DNA of 64,000 nt from NCBI GenBank assembly GCA_027886175.1, contig JAJNNQ010000148.1, positions 124,001 to 188,000 on the forward strand. The letters run 5' to 3'. Source of the stretch: Phylloscopus collybita (Eukaryota > Chordata > Aves > Passeriformes > Phylloscopidae). Positions 23,201 to 36,900 of the stretch are shown here, one piece after another. The translations under genes and the position numbers were made by a program. Under the pieces are notes generated by a model, which saw nothing but the letters and a program-made list of their open reading frames with translations, made no database searches and was not told the DNA's origin. The first letter of the stretch is position 1. Every line of letters starts with the position of its first letter.

Positions 23201-23759
23201 TCCGTTTCTAGGAGGCTTTTGGCACTACAAGAGCAGACAAACTTCCAACTGGTGGCATATTGCATCGGGGAGATATCCTCATTTGTATGTAATTTTAGTG
23301 GAATTTTAGTAGGCATAAGCCCAGTGTATGGCAGACAGCATTAGACACAAACGGTGACCCATTTCTAAGGGAAACCAAAGTCTCCACCCCACGTTCCTGA
23401 TGTCAGTTTTTAGGAGGCCTTTGGCACTACAAGGGCAGACAAACTTTTAACGGGTAGTAGATTGCACCTGGGAGACATCCTCATTTGTGAGGGATTTCAG
23501 CAGGCATAACCCCAGTGCCAGGCAGACAGCATTAGACACGAACGGTGGCCCTTTTCCGTGGGAAACCAAAATCTCCACCCCACGTTGCTGATGTCACTTT
23601 GTAGGAGGCATTTTCCAATATAAGGGCAGAGAAACTTCCATCTGGTTGTCGATTGCACCTGGGAGATATCCTCATTTCTATTGAATTTTAGTGGAATTTT
23701 AGTAGGAAGAAGCCCAGTGGCAGGCAGACAGTATTAGACACGAACGGTGGCTCATTTCT
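20257..23759 (+). repeat. HOR copy 3 (18 monomers, 3503 bp)
   Basis: Eighteen monomers counted by their GGGAAACC-type landmarks at 20257, 20449, 20641, 20831, 21022, 21214, 21410, 21601, 21791, 21982, 22180, 22371, 22570, 22761, 22965, 23165, 23368 and 23560. The next is 23760. Monomer 6 is the AAATTATCC subtype. It is nearly indistinguishable from copy 2. Confidence 0.95.
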
Positions 23760-26480
23760 ATGGGAAACCAAAGTCTCCACACCACGTACCCGCTGTCCAT
23801 TTCTAGGAGACCTTTGGCACTACAAGGGCAGACAAACTTCCACCTTGTGGTAGATTGCACCTTGGAGATATCCTCATTTGTATGCAACTTCAGCAGTCAT
23901 AACCACAGTGCCAGGCAGACAGCATTAGACGGGAACGGCGGTCCTTTTCCATGGGAAACCAAAGTCTCCACACCACGTACCGGATGTCAGGTTTTAGGAG
24001 GCATTTGGCAGTACAAGGGCAGACAAACTTCCGTCTGGTGGTTGATTGCATCGGGGAGATATCCTCATTTGTATGGAATTTCAGCACGTAGAAACCCAGT
24101 GGCAGGCAGACAGCATAAGACACGAACGGTGGCCCATTTCTAAGGGAAACCAAAGTCTCCACCCCACGTTCCTGTTGTCCGTTTCTAGGAGGCCTTTGGC
24201 ACTACAAGGGCAGACAAACTTCCACCTGGTGGTAGATTGCACCTGGGAGATATCCTCATTTGTATGGAACCTCTGCAGTCCTAACTACAGTGCCAGGCAG
24301 ACAGCATTAGTCACGAACGGTGGTCCTTTTCCATGGGAAACCAAAGTCTCCACACAACGTTCCCGATGTCAGGTTTTAGGAGACCTTTGGCAGTACAAGG
24401 GCAGACAATCTTCCGTCTGGTGGTTGATTGCATCGGGGAGATATCTTCATTTGTATGGAATTTCAGCAGGTAGAAGCCCAGTGGCAGGCAGACAGCATTA
24501 GACATGAACGGTGGCCCTTTTCCTATGGGCAACCAAAGTCTCCATGCCACGTTCCTGAAGTCAGGTTTTAGGAGACCTTTGGCAGTACAAGGGCAGACAA
24601 ACTTCCATCTGGTGGGAAATTCTATTTGGGAGATAACCTCATTTGTAGGGAATATTAGTAGGCATATGCCCACTGGCACTCAGACAGCATTAGACACGAA
24701 CAGTGGCCCTTTTCCATGGAAAAAGAAATTATCCATCCTATGTTCCTGATGTCAGTTTGAAGGAGGCCTTTGGTACTACAAGGGCAGACAAACTTCCAAC
24801 TGGCGGTAGATTGCACCTCGGAGATGTCCTCATTTGTATGGAATTTTAGTGGTATTTTAGTAATCAGCAGCCCAGACAGACAGCATTAAACATGAACGGT
24901 GGGCCTTTTCCATAGGAAACCAAAGTCTCCAGGTGAGGTTCCGAATGTCAGTTTGAAGGAGGCCTTTGTCACTGCAAGAGCAGACAAACTTCCATCTGGT
25001 GGCATATTGCATCTGGAAGATATCCTCATTTGTATGTAATTTCAGTAGTCATAAGCCCAGTGGCAAGGGGGCAGTATTAAACACCAAGGGTGTCCTGTTT
25101 CCATGGGAAACCAAAGCGTCCTCTCCAGATTCCTGATGTCAGTTTGTAGGAGGCCATTGGCATTAAAAGGGTAGACAAACTTTCAACTGGTAGTAGACTC
25201 CATCTGGGAGATATCCTCATTTGTATGGAATTTTACTAGGCATAAGCCCAGTGGCAGGCACATAGCATTAGACACAAACGGTGGCCCATTTCCATGGGAA
25301 ACCAAAGTCTCCACCCCACGATCCTGATGTCAGTTTTTAGGAGGCCTTTGGCACTACAAGGGCAGGCAAACTTCCACCTGGTGGTAGATTTCACCTGGGA
25401 GATATCCTCATTTGTATGGAACTTCAGCAGTCATAACCCCAGTGCCAGGCAGACAGCATTAGACGCGAACGGTGGTCCTTTTCCATGGGAAACCAAAGTC
25501 TCCACCCTAGGTTCCTGATGTCAGTTTGTAGGAGGCCTTTGGAACCACAAGGGCAAAGAAACTTCCATCTGGTGTTAGATTTCACCTGGGAGATATTCTC
25601 ATTTGTATGGAATTTTAGTGGAATTTTAGTAGGCAGAATCCCAGCGGCAGGAAGCATTAGACACGAACAGTGACCCATTTCCTTGGGAAACCAAAGTCTC
25701 CACCCCACGATCCTAATGCCATTTTCTAGGAGGCCTCTGGCACTACAAGAGGAGACAAACTTCCAACTTGTGGCATATTGCATCTGGGAGATATCCTCAT
25801 TTGTATGTAATTTTAGTAGCCATAAGCCCACTGGCAGTCAGACAGCATTAGACACGAACGGTTTCCCTTTTCCATGGGAAACCAAAGTCTCTGCCCCAGA
25901 TTCCTCATGTCAATTTGTATGAAGCCTTTTGCTCTACAGGGGCCGACAAACTTCCATCTGGTTGTAGATTGCACCTGGGAGACATCCTCATTTGTATGGA
26001 ATTTTAGTGGAATTTTAATAGGCGGAAGCCTAGTGGCAGGCACACATTAGACACTAACGGTGGCCCATTTCCATGGGAAACCAAAGTCTCCACTCCAGGT
26101 TCTTGATGTCAGTTTGTAGGAGGCCTTTGGCACTACAGGGGCAGACAAAATTCCATCTGGTGGTAAATTGCACCTGGGAGATATCCTCATTTGTATAGAA
26201 TTTTAAAGGAATTTAATTGCGCAGAATCCCAGCGACAGGTAGACAGAATTAGACATAAATAGTGGCCCTTCTCCAGGGGAAAACAAAGTCTCCAGGCCAG
26301 GTTCCTGATGTCAGTTTTTAGGAGGCCTTTGGCACGAAAAGAACAGACAAACTTCCAACTAGTGGCATATTGCAGCTTGGAGATATACTCATTTGTATGG
26401 AATTTTAGTGGAATTAAAGGAGGCAGAAGCCCAGTGTCAAGTAGAAAGCATTGAAAACCAACGGTGGCCCATTTCCATGG
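23760..26480 (+). repeat. HOR copy 4 (incomplete, one monomer deleted)
   Basis: It follows copy 3 through about monomer 13. It then joins the left part of monomer 13 to the right part of monomer 14 near 26130, losing about one monomer, and becomes unlike the HOR after about 26480. It has private differences such as CAGCAGCCCAGACAGACAGC near 24865 where copies 1-3 have CAGCAGCCACGACAGAGAGC. Confidence 0.88.
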
Positions 26481-27948
26481 GAAACCAAAGTCTCCACTCC
26501 AGGTTCCTGATGTCCGTTTCTAGGAGGCCTTTGGCACTATAAGGGCAGACAAAGTTCCGTCTGGTGGCATATTGCATCGAGGAGATATCCTCATTTGTAT
26601 GGAATTTCAGCAGGCAGAAGCCCAGTGGCAGGCAGACAGCATTAGACACGAACAGTGGACCGTTTCCATGGGAAACCAAAGTCTCCACCTCATGTTCCTG
26701 ATGTGAATTTGTAGGAGGCCTTTGGCACTACAAGGGTAAACAACCTTCCATGTGCTGGTACATTCCATCTGGGAGATATAGTCATTTCTAAGGAATTACA
26801 GCATTCATGATCCCTTTGGCAGGCAGAGAGCATTAGACAGGAAATGTGGCCCTTTTCCATGGGAAACCAAAGTCTCCACCCCACGTTCCTGATGTTAGTT
26901 TGTAGGAGGCATTTGGCACTACAAAGGTAGACAAACTTCCATCTGGTGGTGGATTGCACCTGGGAGATATCCGCATCTGTATGGAGTTTCAGCAGGCCTT
27001 ATCCCAGTGTGCGGCAGACAGCTTTAGGCACGAACGGTGGCCCTTTTCCATGGGAAACCAAAGTCTCCACTCCAGGTTCCTGATGTCAGTTTGTAGGAGG
27101 CCTTTGGCACTACAGGGGCAGACAATGTTTTGTCTGGTGGTTGATTGCATCGAGGAGATATCCTCATTTGTATGGAATTTCAGCAGGCAGAAGCCCAGTG
27201 GCAGGCAGACAGCATTAGACACGAACAGTGGACCTTTTCCATGGGAAACCAAAGTCTCCACCTCACGTTCCTGATGTCATTTATTAGGAGGCCTTTGGAT
27301 CTACAAGGGCAGACAAAATTCCATCTGGTGGTAAATTGCACCTGGGAGATATCCTCCTTTGTATAGAATTATAAAGGAATTTTAGTGCGCAGAATCCCAG
27401 CGGCAGGTAGACAGAATTAGACATTAATAGTGGCCCTTTTCCAGGGGAAAACAAAGTCTCCAGGCCAGGTTCTTGATGTCAGTTTTTAGGAGGCCTTTGG
27501 CACTACAAGAACAGACAAACTTCCATCTGGTGGTAGATTGCACCTGGGTGATATCCTCATTTGTATGGAATTTTAGTGGAATTAAGGTAGGCAGAAGCCA
27601 AGTGGCTGGCAGACAGCATTAGACACGAACGGTGGCCCATTTCCTTGGGAAACCAAAGTCTCCATCCCACGTTCCTGATGTCAGTTTGTAGGAGGCCTTT
27701 GGCACTACAAGGGCAGACAAACTTCCAACTAGTGGTAGATTCCATCTGGGAGATATCCTCATTTGTGAGGAATTTCTGCAGGCATAACTTCAGTGGCAGG
27801 CAGACAGCATTAGACACAAACGGTCCCCCTTTTCCTTGGGATACCAAAGCCTCCCCCCCACGTTCCTGATATCAGTTTGTAAGAGGCGTTTGGAATTACA
27901 AGGGCAACAAAACTTCCATCTGGTGGTAAATTGCACCTGGGAGATATC
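26481..27948 (+). repeat. Diverged monomers between the HOR and the orientation switch
   Basis: About seven or eight monomers in forward orientation that do not keep the HOR order. The segment 26690-26959 has a close inverted counterpart at 30535-30803 in block B, sharing rare features such as the AATTACAGCATTCATGATCC region. Confidence 0.8.
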
Positions 27949-27958
27949 CACTCTTTTT
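27944..27958. other. Orientation-switch junction of the satellite
   Basis: Forward satellite runs to GGGAGATATCC (ending about 27950). Reverse satellite begins with CCACTCTTTTTTTCTAATGC. The latter matches GACCACTCTTTGTGTCTAATGC at about 30835. The two share CC at the joint, a 2-bp microhomology. The T-run next to it differs from the homologous site (TTTTTTT versus TTTGTGT). Confidence 0.8.
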
Positions 27959-30900
27959 TTCTAATGCTATCTGCTTGCCACTGGGCTTCTGCCTGCTGAA
28001 ATTCCATACAAATGTGGATATCTCCCCGATGCAATCAATCACCAGACGGAAGTTTGTCTGCCCTTGTAGTGCCAAAAGCCTCCTACAAACTGACATCTGG
28101 AATGTGAGGTGGAGACTTTGGTTTCCCATGGAAAAGGGCCACCGTTCGTGTCTAATGCTGTCTACCTGCCACTTTGCTTATGCCTACTAAAATTCCATAT
28201 AAATGAGTCTACCTCTAATGTGCAATCTACCACCAGATGGAAGTTTTTCTGCCTTTGTAGTTCCAAAGGCCTCCTACAAACTGACATCAGGAACATGGGG
28301 TGGAGACTTTGGTTTCCCATGGAAAAGGGCCACCGTTTGTGTCTAATGCTGTCTGCCTGCCACTGGGCTTATGCTTGGCGAAATTCCACACAAATGAGGA
28401 TATATCCCAGATGCAATCAACGACCAGACGGAAGTTTGTCTGCCCTTGTAGTGTCAAACGTGTCCTACAAACTGACATCTGGAATGTGTGGTGGAGACTT
28501 TGGTTTCTGATGGAAAATGGGCCACTGTTCCTGTCTAATGCTCTCTGCCAGCCACTGGGCTTCTGCCTTCTAAAATTCCATAAAAATGAGGATATCTCCC
28601 AGATGGAATCTTCCACCAGTTGGAAGTTTGTCTGCCCTTGTAGTGCCAAAGGCCTCCTGCACACTGACTTAAGGTACGTAGGGTGTGTAATTTGCTTTCC
28701 CATTGAAATGGGCCACTGATCGTGTCTAATGGTGTCTGCCTGCCACTGGGCTTATGCCTGATAAAATTGCATACAAATGAGGATATCTCCCAGATGGAAT
28801 CGACCACCAGATGGAAGTGTGTCTGCCCGTGTAGTGCAAAGGTCTCCTACAAACTGACATCAGGAACCTGGAGTGGACACATTGGTTTCCAATGGAAAAG
28901 GGCCACCATTAGTGTTCAAGGCTCTCTCCATGCCACTGGGCTTACGACTACTGAAATTACATACGAATGAGGACATCTTCCAGATTGAATCTCCCACCAG
29001 ATGGAAGTTTCTCTGACTTTGTATTTCCAAAGGCCTCCTACAAACTGACATCAGAAACCTAGGTTGGAGACTTTGGTTTTGCATGGAAATGGGCCACCGT
29101 TAGTGTCTAATGCTGTCTGCCGGCCACTGGTTTTCTCCCTACTGATATTCCACCAAAATTCCATACAAATGAGGATATCTCCCAGATGGAATCTAGCAAC
29201 AGATGGAAGTTCCTCTGACCTTGTAGTTCCAAAGGCCTCCTAGGAACCGACATCAGGAACATGGGCTGGAGACTTTGTTTTCCCATGGAAAAGGGCCACC
29301 CTTCGTGTCTAACGCTGTCTGCCTGACACTGGGGTTATGCGTACTAAAATTCCACTAAAATTCCATACAAATGAGTACATCTCCTAGCTGCAATCTACCG
29401 CCAGATGGAAGTTTGCCTGCCCTTGTACTTCCAAAGGCCTCCTGCAAACTGACATCCGGAGGCTGGGGTGGAGACGTTGGGTTCCCATGGAAAAGGGCCC
29501 TTTTCATGTCCAATGCTGTCTCCTTGCCACTGGGCTTATGATTACTAAAATTCCATACAAATGAGGATATCTCCCACATGGAATATACAACCAGTTGGAA
29601 GTTTTTCTGCCCTTGCAGTTCGAAAGGCCTCCGAAAAACTGACATTCGTAATGTGGGGTGGAGACTTTGCTTTCTCATGGAAAAGGGACACTGTTGGTGT
29701 CTAATGCTGTCTGTCTGCCACTGGGCTTATGCCTAGTAAAATTCCATACAAATGAGGATATCTCCCAGATGGAATCGACCACCAAATGGAAGTTTTTCTG
29801 ACCTTGTAGTGCCAAAGACCTCCTACAAACTGAGATCCGGAAGGTGGGGTGGAGACTTTGGTTTCCCATGGAAAAGGGCCACCGTTTGTGTCTAATGCTG
29901 TCCGCCTGCCACTGTGCCGATGGCGACTGAAATTCCATAACCAATGATGACTTCTCCCAGGTGCAATCTACTACCGGATGTAAGTTTTGTCTGCCTTTTT
30001 AGTGCCAAAGGCCTCCTACGAATTCACATCAGGAACGTGGGGTGGAGACTTTGGTTTCCCATGGAAAGGTCCACCGTTCGTTGCTAATGCTGTCTGCCTG
30101 CCACTGGGCCGATTGCTACTAAAATTGGATACAAATGAAGATATCTCCCAGATGGAATCTACCACCAGTTTAAAGTTTGTCTACCATTGTAGTGCAAAAG
30201 GCCCCCAACAAACAGACATTCGGGAACGTGAGCTGGAGACATTGGTTTCCCATGGAAAAGGACAAGTGTTTGTGTCGAATGCTGTCTGCCTGCCACTGGG
30301 CTTTTGCCTGCTGAAATTCCATACAAATGAGGATATCTCCCAGAGGAATCTACCAGCAGCTGGAAGTTTGTCTGCCCTTGTACTGCCAAAAGCCTCCGAC
30401 AAACTGACATCAGGAACATGGGGTGGAGACTTTGGTTTCCCATGGAAAAGGGTCACCGTTCGTGTCTAAAGCTCTCTGCCGCACACTGGGATTAGGCCTG
30501 CTGAAAATCCATGCAAATGAGGATATCTCCCAGGTGCAATCCACCACCAGATGGAAGTTTGTCTACCTTTGTAGTGCCAAATGCCTCCTACAAACTAACA
30601 TCAGGAACGTGGGGTGGAGACTTTGGTTTCCCATGGAAAAGGGCCACATTTCCTGTCTAATGCTGTCTGCCTGCCAAAGGGATTATGAATGCTGTAATTC
30701 CTTAGAAATGACTATATCTCCCAGATGGAATATACCAGCACATGGAAGGTTGTTTGCCCTTGCAGTGCCAAAGGCCTCCTACAAACTAACATCAGGAACA
30801 TGAGGTGGAGACTTTGGTTTCGCATGGAAAAGGACCACTCTTTGTGTCTAATGCTATCTGCCTGCCACTGGGCTTCTGCCTGCTGAAATTCCATACAAAT

Positions 30901-33900
30901 GTGGATATCTCCCCGATGCAATCAATCACCAGACGGAAGTTTGTCTGCCCTTGTAGTGCCAAAAGCCTCCTACAAACTGACATCTGGAATGTGAGGTGAA
31001 GTCTTTGGTTTCCCATGGAAAAGGGCCACCGTTCGTGTCTAATGCTGTCTACCTGCCACTTGGCTTATGCCTACTAAAATTCCATATCAATGAGTCTATC
31101 TCTAATGTGCAATCTTCCACCAGATGGAAGTTTTTCTGCCTTTGTAGTGCCAAAGGCCTCCTACGAACTGAAATCAGGAACCTGGGATGGAGACTTTGTT
31201 TTCCCATGGAAAAGGGCCACTGTTCGTGTCTAATGCTGACTTCCTGCCAGTGGGATTATGAGTTCGGATATTCCATATAACTGAGGACATCTCCCAGGTG
31301 CAACCTACCACAAGATGGAAGTTTCTCTGCCCTTGTAGTGCCAAAGGCCTTCTACAAACTGACATCTGGAATGTGAGGTGGAGACTTTGGTTTTCCATGG
31401 GATAGGGCCACAGTTAGCGTCTAATGCTGTCTGCCTGTCACTGGGCTTATTCCTGCTAAAATTCCATACAAATGAGGATATCTCCCAGCTGGAATCTACC
31501 ACCAGTTGGAAGTTTATCTGCCCTTTTAGTTCCAAAGGCCTCCTAAAAACTGACATCAGGAACCTGGGGTGGAGACTTTGGTTTCCCATGGAAAAGGGCC
31601 ACCGTTCCTGTCTGATGTTCTCTGATGCCTACTCGGATTCTGCCTAATTAAATTCAACTAAAATTCCATATAAATAAGGATATCTCCCATATGGAATATA
31701 CCACGAGATGGAAGTTTGTCCGCACTTGTAGTGCCACAGGCCTCCTGAAAACTGACATTAGGAACATGGGGTGAAGACTTTGGTTTTTCATGGAAAAGGA
31801 CCACCGTTCCTGTCTAATGCTGTCTGCCTGCCACTAGGCTTATGGCTGCTAAAATTGCATACAAATGCGGATATCTCCCAGATGCAACCGACCACCAGTT
31901 GGAAGTTTGTCTGGCCTTGTAGTGCCAATGGCCTCCTACAAACTGACATTCCAGTACGTGAGGTGGAGACTTCGGTTTCCCATGGAAATGGCCAGCGTTC
32001 GTGTCTAATGATGTGTGCCTGCCAGTGGGCTTATGGCAACTAAAATTACATACAAATGAGGATATCTCCCAGATGCAATATGCCACCAGTTGGAAGTTTG
32101 TCTCCTCTTGTAGTGCCAGAGGCCTCCTAAAAAATGACATCAGGAACGTGGTGTGGAGACGTTGGTTTCCCATGGAAATGGGCCACTATTCCTGTCTAAT
32201 TTTGTCTTCCTGCCGCTGGGATTCTGCCTACTAAAATTCCACTAAAATTCCATACAAATTAGATTATCTCCCAAATGCAATATAACACCAGATGGAAGTT
32301 TCTCTGCCCTTGTGTTTCCAAAGGCCTCCTACAAACTGACATTAGGAACCTAGGGTGGAGACTTTGGTTTCCCATGGAAAAGGACCACCGTTCCTGTCTA
32401 ATGCTGTCTGCCTGGCACTGTGGTTATGACTGCTGAAGTTCCATACAAATGAGGATATCTCCGAGGTGCAATCTACCACCAGGTGGAAGTTTGTCTGCCC
32501 TTGTAGTTCCAAAGGCCTTTTACAAACTGACATCTGGAGCGTGGGGTGGAGACTTTGGTTTCCCATGGAAATGGGCCACCGTTTGTGTCTAATGCTATGT
32601 GCCTGCCAATGGGCCTCTGCCTAGGAAAATTCCATACAAATGAGGATATCTCCCAGATGGAGTCTACCACCACTTGAAAGTTTTTCTACCATTGTAATGC
32701 CAATGACCTCCTACAAACTGACATCAGGAATCTGGAGAGGACGCTTTGGTTTCCCATGGAAAAGGGCCACCCTTGGTGTTTAATGCTGTCTCCTTGCCAC
32801 TGGGTTTATGCCTACCGAAATTACATACAAATGAGGATATCTCCCAGATGGAATCTACCACCAGATGGAAGTTTCTTTGACTATGTAGTTCCAAAGGCCT
32901 CCTACAAACTGACATCAGGAACATGGGGTGGAGACTTTGTTTTCCCATGGAAGAGGGCCACCGTTCCTGTCTAATGCTGTCTGCCTGCCACTGGGGTTAT
33001 GACTACTGAAATTATATACAAATGTGGATATCTCCCAGATGCAATATGGCACCAGTTGGAAGTTTGTCTGCTCTTGTAGTGTCAAAGGCCTCCTACAAAC
33101 TGACATCAGGAACCAAGGGTGGAGACTTTGGTTTTGCATGGAAATGGGCCACCGTTAATGTCTAATGCTGTCTGTCGGCCACTAGTTTTCTCCCTACTGA
33201 AATTCCACCAAAATTCCATACAAATGAGGATATCTCCCAGATGGAATCTACCACCAGATGGAAGTTCCTCTGACCTTGTAGTTCTAAAGGCCTCCTACAA
33301 ACTGACAGCAGGAACCTGGGCTGGAGACTTTGTTTTCCCATGGAAAAGGGCCACCCTGCGTGTCTAATGCTGTCTGCCTGCCACTGGGCTTATGTGTACT
33401 AAAATTCCACTAAAATTCCATACAAATGAGGACATCTCCCAGCTGCAATCTACCGCCAGATGGAAGATTGTCTACCATTGTGGTGCCAAAGGCCTCCTGC
33501 AAACTGACATCAGGGGACTGGGGTGGAGATGTTGTTTTCCCATGGAAAAGGGCCTGTTTCATGTCCAATGCTGTCCTCTTGCCACTGGCCTTATGAGTAC
33601 TAAAATTTCATACAAATGAGGATATATTCCAGATGGAATCTCCCACCAGTTGGAAATTTGTCTGCCCTTGTAGTTCTAAAGGCCTTCTACAAACTGACAT
33701 CCGGAATGTGGGGTGGAGACTTTGGTTTCTCATGGAAAAGGGCCACTGTTCGTGTCTAATGCTCTCTGCCTGCCACTGGGCTTATGCCTAGTAAAATTGC
33801 ATACAAATGAGGATATCTCCCAGATGGAATCTTCCACCAGTTGGAAGTTTGTCTGCCCTTGTAGTGCCAAAAGGCCTTCTGCAAACTGACATAATGAATG

Positions 33901-36900
33901 TAGGGTGTATAATTTGGTTTCCCATGGAAATGGGCCACCCTTGGTGTTTAATACTGTCCCCTTGCCACTGGGCTTATGACTACTGAAATTACATACAAAT
34001 GAGGATATCTCCCAGACGCAATATGCCACCAGATGGAAGTTTGTCTGCTCTTGCAGTGACAAAGGCCTCCTACAAACTGACATTCGGATCCTCACCTGGA
34101 GACTTTGGTTTCCTATGGAAAAGGCCCACCGTTCATGTTTAATGCTGTCTTTCTGGGCTGCTGAGTACTAAAATACCACTAAAATTCCATACCAATGAGG
34201 ACATCTCCGAGGTGCAATCTACCGCCAGTTGGAAGTTTGTCTGCCCTTGTAGTGCCAAAGGCCTCCTTCAAACTGAGATCAGGAACATAGGATGGATAAT
34301 TTCTTTTTCCATGGAAAAGGGCCACAGTTCATGTCTAATGCTGTCTGAGTGTTAGTGGGCAAATGCCTACTAATATTCCCTACAAATGAGGATATCTCCC
34401 AAATGGAATTTTCCACCAGTTGGAAGTTTGTTTGTCCTTGTAGTGCCAAAGGCCTTCTGCAAACTCACTTAAGGAACGTAGGTTGTATAATTTCGTTTCC
34501 CATGGAAATGGGCCACTGATCGTGTCTAATGGTGTCTGCCTGCCACTGGGCTTATGCCTGCTAAAATTGCATACAAATGAGGATATCTCCCAGATGGAAT
34601 CCACCACCAGATGGAAGTTTGTCTGCCCTTGTAGTGCAAAGGCCTCCTACAAACTGACATCCGGAACCTGGAGTGGACACATTGGTTTCCAATGGAAAAG
34701 GGCCACCGTTAGTGTTCAATGCTCTCTCCTTGCCACTGGGCTTACGACTACTGAAATTACATACAAATGAGGATATCTTCCAGATTGAATCTACCACCAG
34801 ATGGAAGTTTCTCTGACCTTGTAGTTCCAAAGGCCTCCTACAAACTGACATCAGGAACATGGTGTAGAGACTTTTTTTTTCCCATGGAAGAAGGCCACCG
34901 TTCCTGTCTAATGCTGTCTGCCTGCCACTGGGGTTATGACTAGTGAAAGTACATACAAATGTGGATATCTCCCAGATGCAATATGGCACCAGTTGGAAGT
35001 TTGTCTGCTCTTGTAGTGCCAAAGGCCTCCTACAAACTGACATCAGGAACCTAGGGTGGAGACTTTGGTTTTGCATGAAAATGGGCCACTGTTAGTGTCT
35101 AATGCTGTCTGCCGGACACTGGTTTTCTCCCTACTGAAATTCCACCAAAATTCCATACAAATGAGGATATCTCCCAGATGGAATCTACCACCAGATGGAT
35201 GTTCCTCTGACCTTGTACTGCCAAAGGCCTCCTACAAACTGACATCAGGAACATGGGGTGGAGACTTTGTTTTCCCATGGAAAAGGGCCAGCGTTCGTGT
35301 CTAATGCTGTCTGCCTGCCACTGGCCTACTTCCTACTAAAATTCCACTAAAATTCCAAAAAAATGAGGATATCTCCCAGGTGCAATCTACAACCAGATGG
35401 AAGTTTCTCTGCCCTTATATTGGAAAACACCTCCTACAACCTGACATCAGCAACGTGGGGTGGAGATTTTGAATTCCCATGGAAAAGGGCCACCGTTCGT
35501 GTCTAACGATGTCTGCCTCCCACTGGGGTTATGCCTGCTGAAATTCCATACAAATGAGGATATCTCCCAGATGGAATCTACCACCATTTGGAAGTTTGTC
35601 TGCCCTTGTAGTGCCAAAGGCCTCCTAAATACTGACATCAGGAACGTGGATTGGACTTTGGTTTCCCATGGAAAAGGGGCACCGTTTGTGCCTAATGCTA
35701 TGTGCCTGCCGCTGGGCTTATGCCTAGTAAAGTTCCATACAAATGAGGATATCTCCCACATGGAATTTACCATCAGATGGAAGTTTGTCTGCCCTTGTAG
35801 TGGCAAAGGCCTCCTAAAAAACTGACATCAGGAACCAGGGGTGGAGATTTTTGTTTCCCATGGAAAAGGGCCACCGTTCGTGTCTAATGGTGTCTGCCTG
35901 CAACTGGGGTTATGCCTGCTGAAATTCCTCACAAATGAGGATATCTCCCTGGTGGAATCTTCCACCAGATGGAAGTCTGTCTGCCCTTATAGTGCCAAAG
36001 TCCTCCTACAAACTGACATCAGGAACGTGGGGTGTAGACTTTGTTTTCCCAAGGAAATTGGCCACCGTTCGAGTCTAATGCTGTCTGCCTGCCACTGGGC
36101 TTCTGCCTGCTGAAATTCCAAAGATATTTGGAAATCTCTCCGATGCAATCAACCACCTGACAGAAGTTTGTCTGCCCTTGTAATGCCAAAGGCCTCTTAA
36201 ACACTGACATCAGGAACCTGGAGTGGAGACTTTGGTTTCCCATGGAAATGGGCCACTGTTCGTTCCTAATGCTGTCTGCCTGCCACTGGGTTTCTTCCTA
36301 CTAAAATTCCACTAAAATTCCATAGAAATAAAGATATCTTCCAAGTGCAATCTACAACCAGATAAAAGAATCTCTGCCCTTGTAGTACCAAAGCTCTCCT
36401 AAAAAACTGACATCAGAAACCAGGGGTGCAGACTTTGTTTTCCCATGGAAATGGGCCAGCGATCGTGTCTAATGCTATCTGCCTGCCACTGGGCTTCTGC
36501 CTGCTCAAATTCCAAAGAAATTTGGAAATCTCTCCGATGCAATCTACCTCCTGACGGAAGTTTTTCTGCCTCTGTAATGCCAAATGCCTCCTACAAATTG
36601 ACATCAGGAGCCTGGAGTGGAGACTTTGGTTTCCCATGGAAAAGGGTCAGCGTTCGTGTCTAATGCTGTCTGCCTGCCACTGGGCTTATGGCTACTGAAA
36701 TTACATTCAAATGAGGATATCACCCAGATGCAATATGCCACCAGTTGCAAGTTTGTCTGCTCTAGTAGTGCCAAAGGCATCCTAGAAACGGACATCAGGA
36801 ACGTGGGGTGGAGATTTTGGTTTCCCATGGAAATGGGCCACCGTTGGTGTTTAATGCTGTCTACTTGCCACTGGGCTTCTGCCTACTTTAATTCCACTAT

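Larger units (their letters stand above)
10430..27948 (+). repeat. Satellite block A: ~191-bp monomers, forward orientation
   Basis: About 90 head-to-tail monomers. Landmarks in order are ATATCCTCATTTGTATGGAA, CCAGTGGCAGGCAGACAGCA, TTAGACACGAACGGTGGCCC, TTTTCCATGGGAAACCAAAG, GTTCCTGATGTCAGTTTGTA, GGAGGCCTTTGGCACTACAA, GGGCAGACAAACTTCC and ATCTGGTGGTAGATTGCACC. The monomer is 191 bp. Copies with a doubled TGGAATTTTAG word are about 202 bp. Monomers fall into subtypes, such as GCATATTGCATCTGGGAG with TATGTAATTT versus AGATTGCACCTGGGAG with TATGGAATTT, and a subtype with AAATTATCCATCCTATG replacing the usual CCAAAGTCTCCAC. ORFs with MGNQSLH or METLVSHGKG starts are readings of the repeat. 191 is not a multiple of three, and both strands are open, so they are not genes. 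Confidence 0.97.
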
